DNA from: Escarpia spicata
Lineage: Eukaryota; Annelida; Polychaeta; Sabellida; Siboglinidae
NCBI GenBank assembly: GCA_963995525.1
Contig: OZ023214.1
Coordinates: 37,395,809-37,459,808 of the forward strand
Direction: 5' to 3'
DNA: 64,000 nucleotides
Shown here: one piece after another, positions 62,446 to 64,000 of the stretch
Layout: every line of letters starts with the position of its first letter
How positions within the stretch are numbered: the first letter of the stretch is position 1
Position numbers and translations under genes: made by a program
The notes under the pieces: generated by a model
What the model was told of the DNA's origin: nothing
What the model saw: the letters and a program-made list of their open reading frames with translations, nothing else
The model's database searches: none

Positions 62446-63700
62446 CCCGTTTGATTCGCAGGGTCTGTTCTCGGTCCCATGTTGTTCAATCTGTACTGTC
62501 TACAAATTGCCGATATCTTCAAACGCCACAACCTTCAATACCACTTATACACTGACGACACTCAACTTTATGCCGAGTGTCCACCATCCCAACACAGAGT
62601 TGCACTTCATCCCATTGATGAATGTGCGCGCGAGTTGAGACAGTGGTTAACCAACAACAAACTTCTGCTCAACAAGGATAAAACTGAGGTCGCCAACTGT
62701 CAATTCTGTCTTTAGTCTTTGCGGCGCGACAATCCCATTAAAGATGGTTGTTCGCAATATTGGCGTGTGTCTTGACAACCACCTAGACATGTTGGCCCAA
62801 GTGTTAAATGCTTGCCATAGCGTGTACTTTCACCTGTTTCGCATCGCCAAAATACACGCAAGCTTGACGACTATGGCGTGTAAGACTCTAACACACTCGC
62901 TCGTGACGCCACGACTGGATTACGGCAATGCGGTGCTCTATGGCACAGCACTGACCGCCAGATGCATTGCCTAGAGATGGTCCAGCACGCCGCGGTCAGA
63001 GTTGTTCTACAGATAAAGCGGAGTGACCGGCAACAGAGCATCACCGGAGGACTTTAATTTCTTCACTGGTTACCAGTGAAATGATGCATAGAGTACAAGA
63101 TATTGATCTTGGTGTTTAATGTCATACACAGGCAGAAACCCGCTTATCTTGCGTCACCAATCACCCGCTACGTGCCACGCCAGTCACTTCGATCTGAGGA
63201 CCGCGCACTTCTGACTGTGCCGCAATGTAATCTGGTGCGATATGGCCAGCGATCTTTCTCTCGAGCCGGACTATTTCTGTGGAACGCGTTGCCGGAAGAA
63301 CTGCGGCTGATCACATCAGTGGACGTTTTCAAAGCACGCCTCAAAACGCACTATTTTAAACTCGCTTTTAATGTGTAATATGTTGTTTTAAGGGTATCTA
63401 TCTTCCTATTCATTGCACAATCTATTTTAATTGAGTTTTAATTTGGTTTACAACTTTACTCTCTTAGTCTCACTTTTAATAAATATGTAGACGTTTCTTT
63501 CTTATATATATATACATAATTTATAGCCATAATGTTTATTTTAATGATGCTATTTTAAAATAAGTATCAGACTAAATTTATGTTTACACCACTAAGTCTT
63601 ATGTATGTATATCGTTTTATTTTTAGCGACTCTGTACACACTATTGAACAGAGTCGTACTCTGGAGACTAGTGTATAAATACAGTTTATTATTATTATTG
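62446..63700 (+). mobile_element. 5'-truncated CR1/L2-type LINE
   Basis: It enters mid-RT: GSVLGPMLFNLYCLQIADIF, YTDDTQLYAE (active site YxDD), LLLNKDKTEVAN. With shifts follow RNIGVCLDNHLDM, LVTPRLDYGNAVLYG, VFNVIHRQKPAYLA and FSRAGLFLWNALPEELR … KTHYFKLAFNV, stop at 63376-63378. The 3' end is a (TTA)n at 63687-63699. Truncation at the RT and a simple-repeat tail are typical LINE insertion features. It appears to sit inside or next to a hAT relic. Confidence 0.85.
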
Positions 63701-63735
63701 ATGAAGGATATGTGGATCTCTCTCCTATATACATA

Positions 63736-63831
63736 CGGCTGTTCAGTGTGGCAGTCCTCATCTTTACCCCAAGTCATGCCTGCATAGAGGACAACAGTTT
63801 TGAGGACCAGCTGCTGCTGAAGCTGAACTGA
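63736..63831 (+). pseudogene. C-terminal end of a hAT transposase
   Basis: Frame reads RLFSVAVLIFTPSHACIEDN and SFEDQLLLKLN, stop at 63829-63831. This matches the hAT dimerisation tail and is close to the HFEDQLLLKLN end of the 53342-56523 element. It lies directly after the LINE 3' tail, which suggests the LINE inserted into a hAT copy. Confidence 0.7.
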
Positions 63832-64000
63832 TCAAACCTTTGAATGATCTGCCAGAACTTTCTAGAATTGGCATAACTCCAAGCTTGGTCTTGTTTGAGT
63901 TCTGTTTTTACAGCAGGTGTCTTTTCATGAAACCTGTATATAATGTTGGTTTGTGGTGATTTTTTGTAATAAAATGGCGATGTTATTTTTGCAGATGTTA
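63832..64000. other. Window end, no feature
   Basis: Likely 3' flank of the hAT relic; AATAAA at about 63970. Confidence 0.3.

Overview
The window is animal nuclear DNA: AT-rich, with genes split into many short exons, GT-AG introns and very dense repeats (microsatellites, minisatellites, MITEs, non-LTR retrotransposons and DNA transposons). The mix of L2/CR1-, RTE- and other APE-type LINEs, hAT relics, a tRNA-derived SINE and an ISL2EU-like transposon suits a marine invertebrate such as a mollusc or lancelet. I cannot fix the species from the sequence alone.

Two host genes are convincing. (1) A USP10 deubiquitinase gene on the + strand. I rebuilt it as 14 coding exons from 6236 to 34108; every splice phase agrees and the product is 884 codons plus stop. 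It keeps an N-terminal FGxF motif (G3BP binding in the family), a PAM2-like motif, and the Cys and His boxes of a ubiquitin-specific protease. Its first exon (6 codons) is the least certain. (2) A DHRS4-like short-chain dehydrogenase/reductase on the - strand, 52813 down to 38135, with 8 exons found, including one of 24 bases. The first coding exon (start codon and most of the TGxxxGIG motif) was not found and may lie beyond 64000. The two genes are convergent, with a 58-bp satellite array between them.

Layout. 1-1192: frameshifted hAT-like gene relic. 1.2-6.2 kb: LINE tail, GT/GTGC microsatellites and a SINE. 6.2-17.8 kb: USP10 intron 1, holding two copies of a hAT-type palindromic MITE, a minus-strand LINE broken by nested insertions, and a deleted hAT transposase. 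17.8-34.1 kb: USP10 body, with a nearly full-length dead LINE (with a 2A-like motif) in intron 3 and a MITE in intron 6. 34.1-35.5 kb: 3' UTR with a foldback MITE. 35.8-36.7 kb: satellite. 38.1-52.8 kb: DHRS4-like gene. Its introns hold several minisatellites, an RTE fragment and a roughly 4.6-kb ISL2EU-like element with convergent genes (SWIM-YqaJ-PHD on +, THAP-DDE transposase on -). 53.3-56.5 kb: hAT element with terminal repeats and target duplication. 56.5-64 kb: hAT, LINE and RecQ-helicase-like fragments and another minisatellite.

Most remaining open frames are chance or repeat-driven. All transposon genes seen here carry frameshifts, stops or deletions, so none looks autonomous as written. 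The most unusual features are the ISL2EU-like composite, an intronic 51-bp minisatellite whose every unit carries a splice acceptor and donor 5 bases apart, and a 42-bp minisatellite that amplifies LINE coding sequence in frame.
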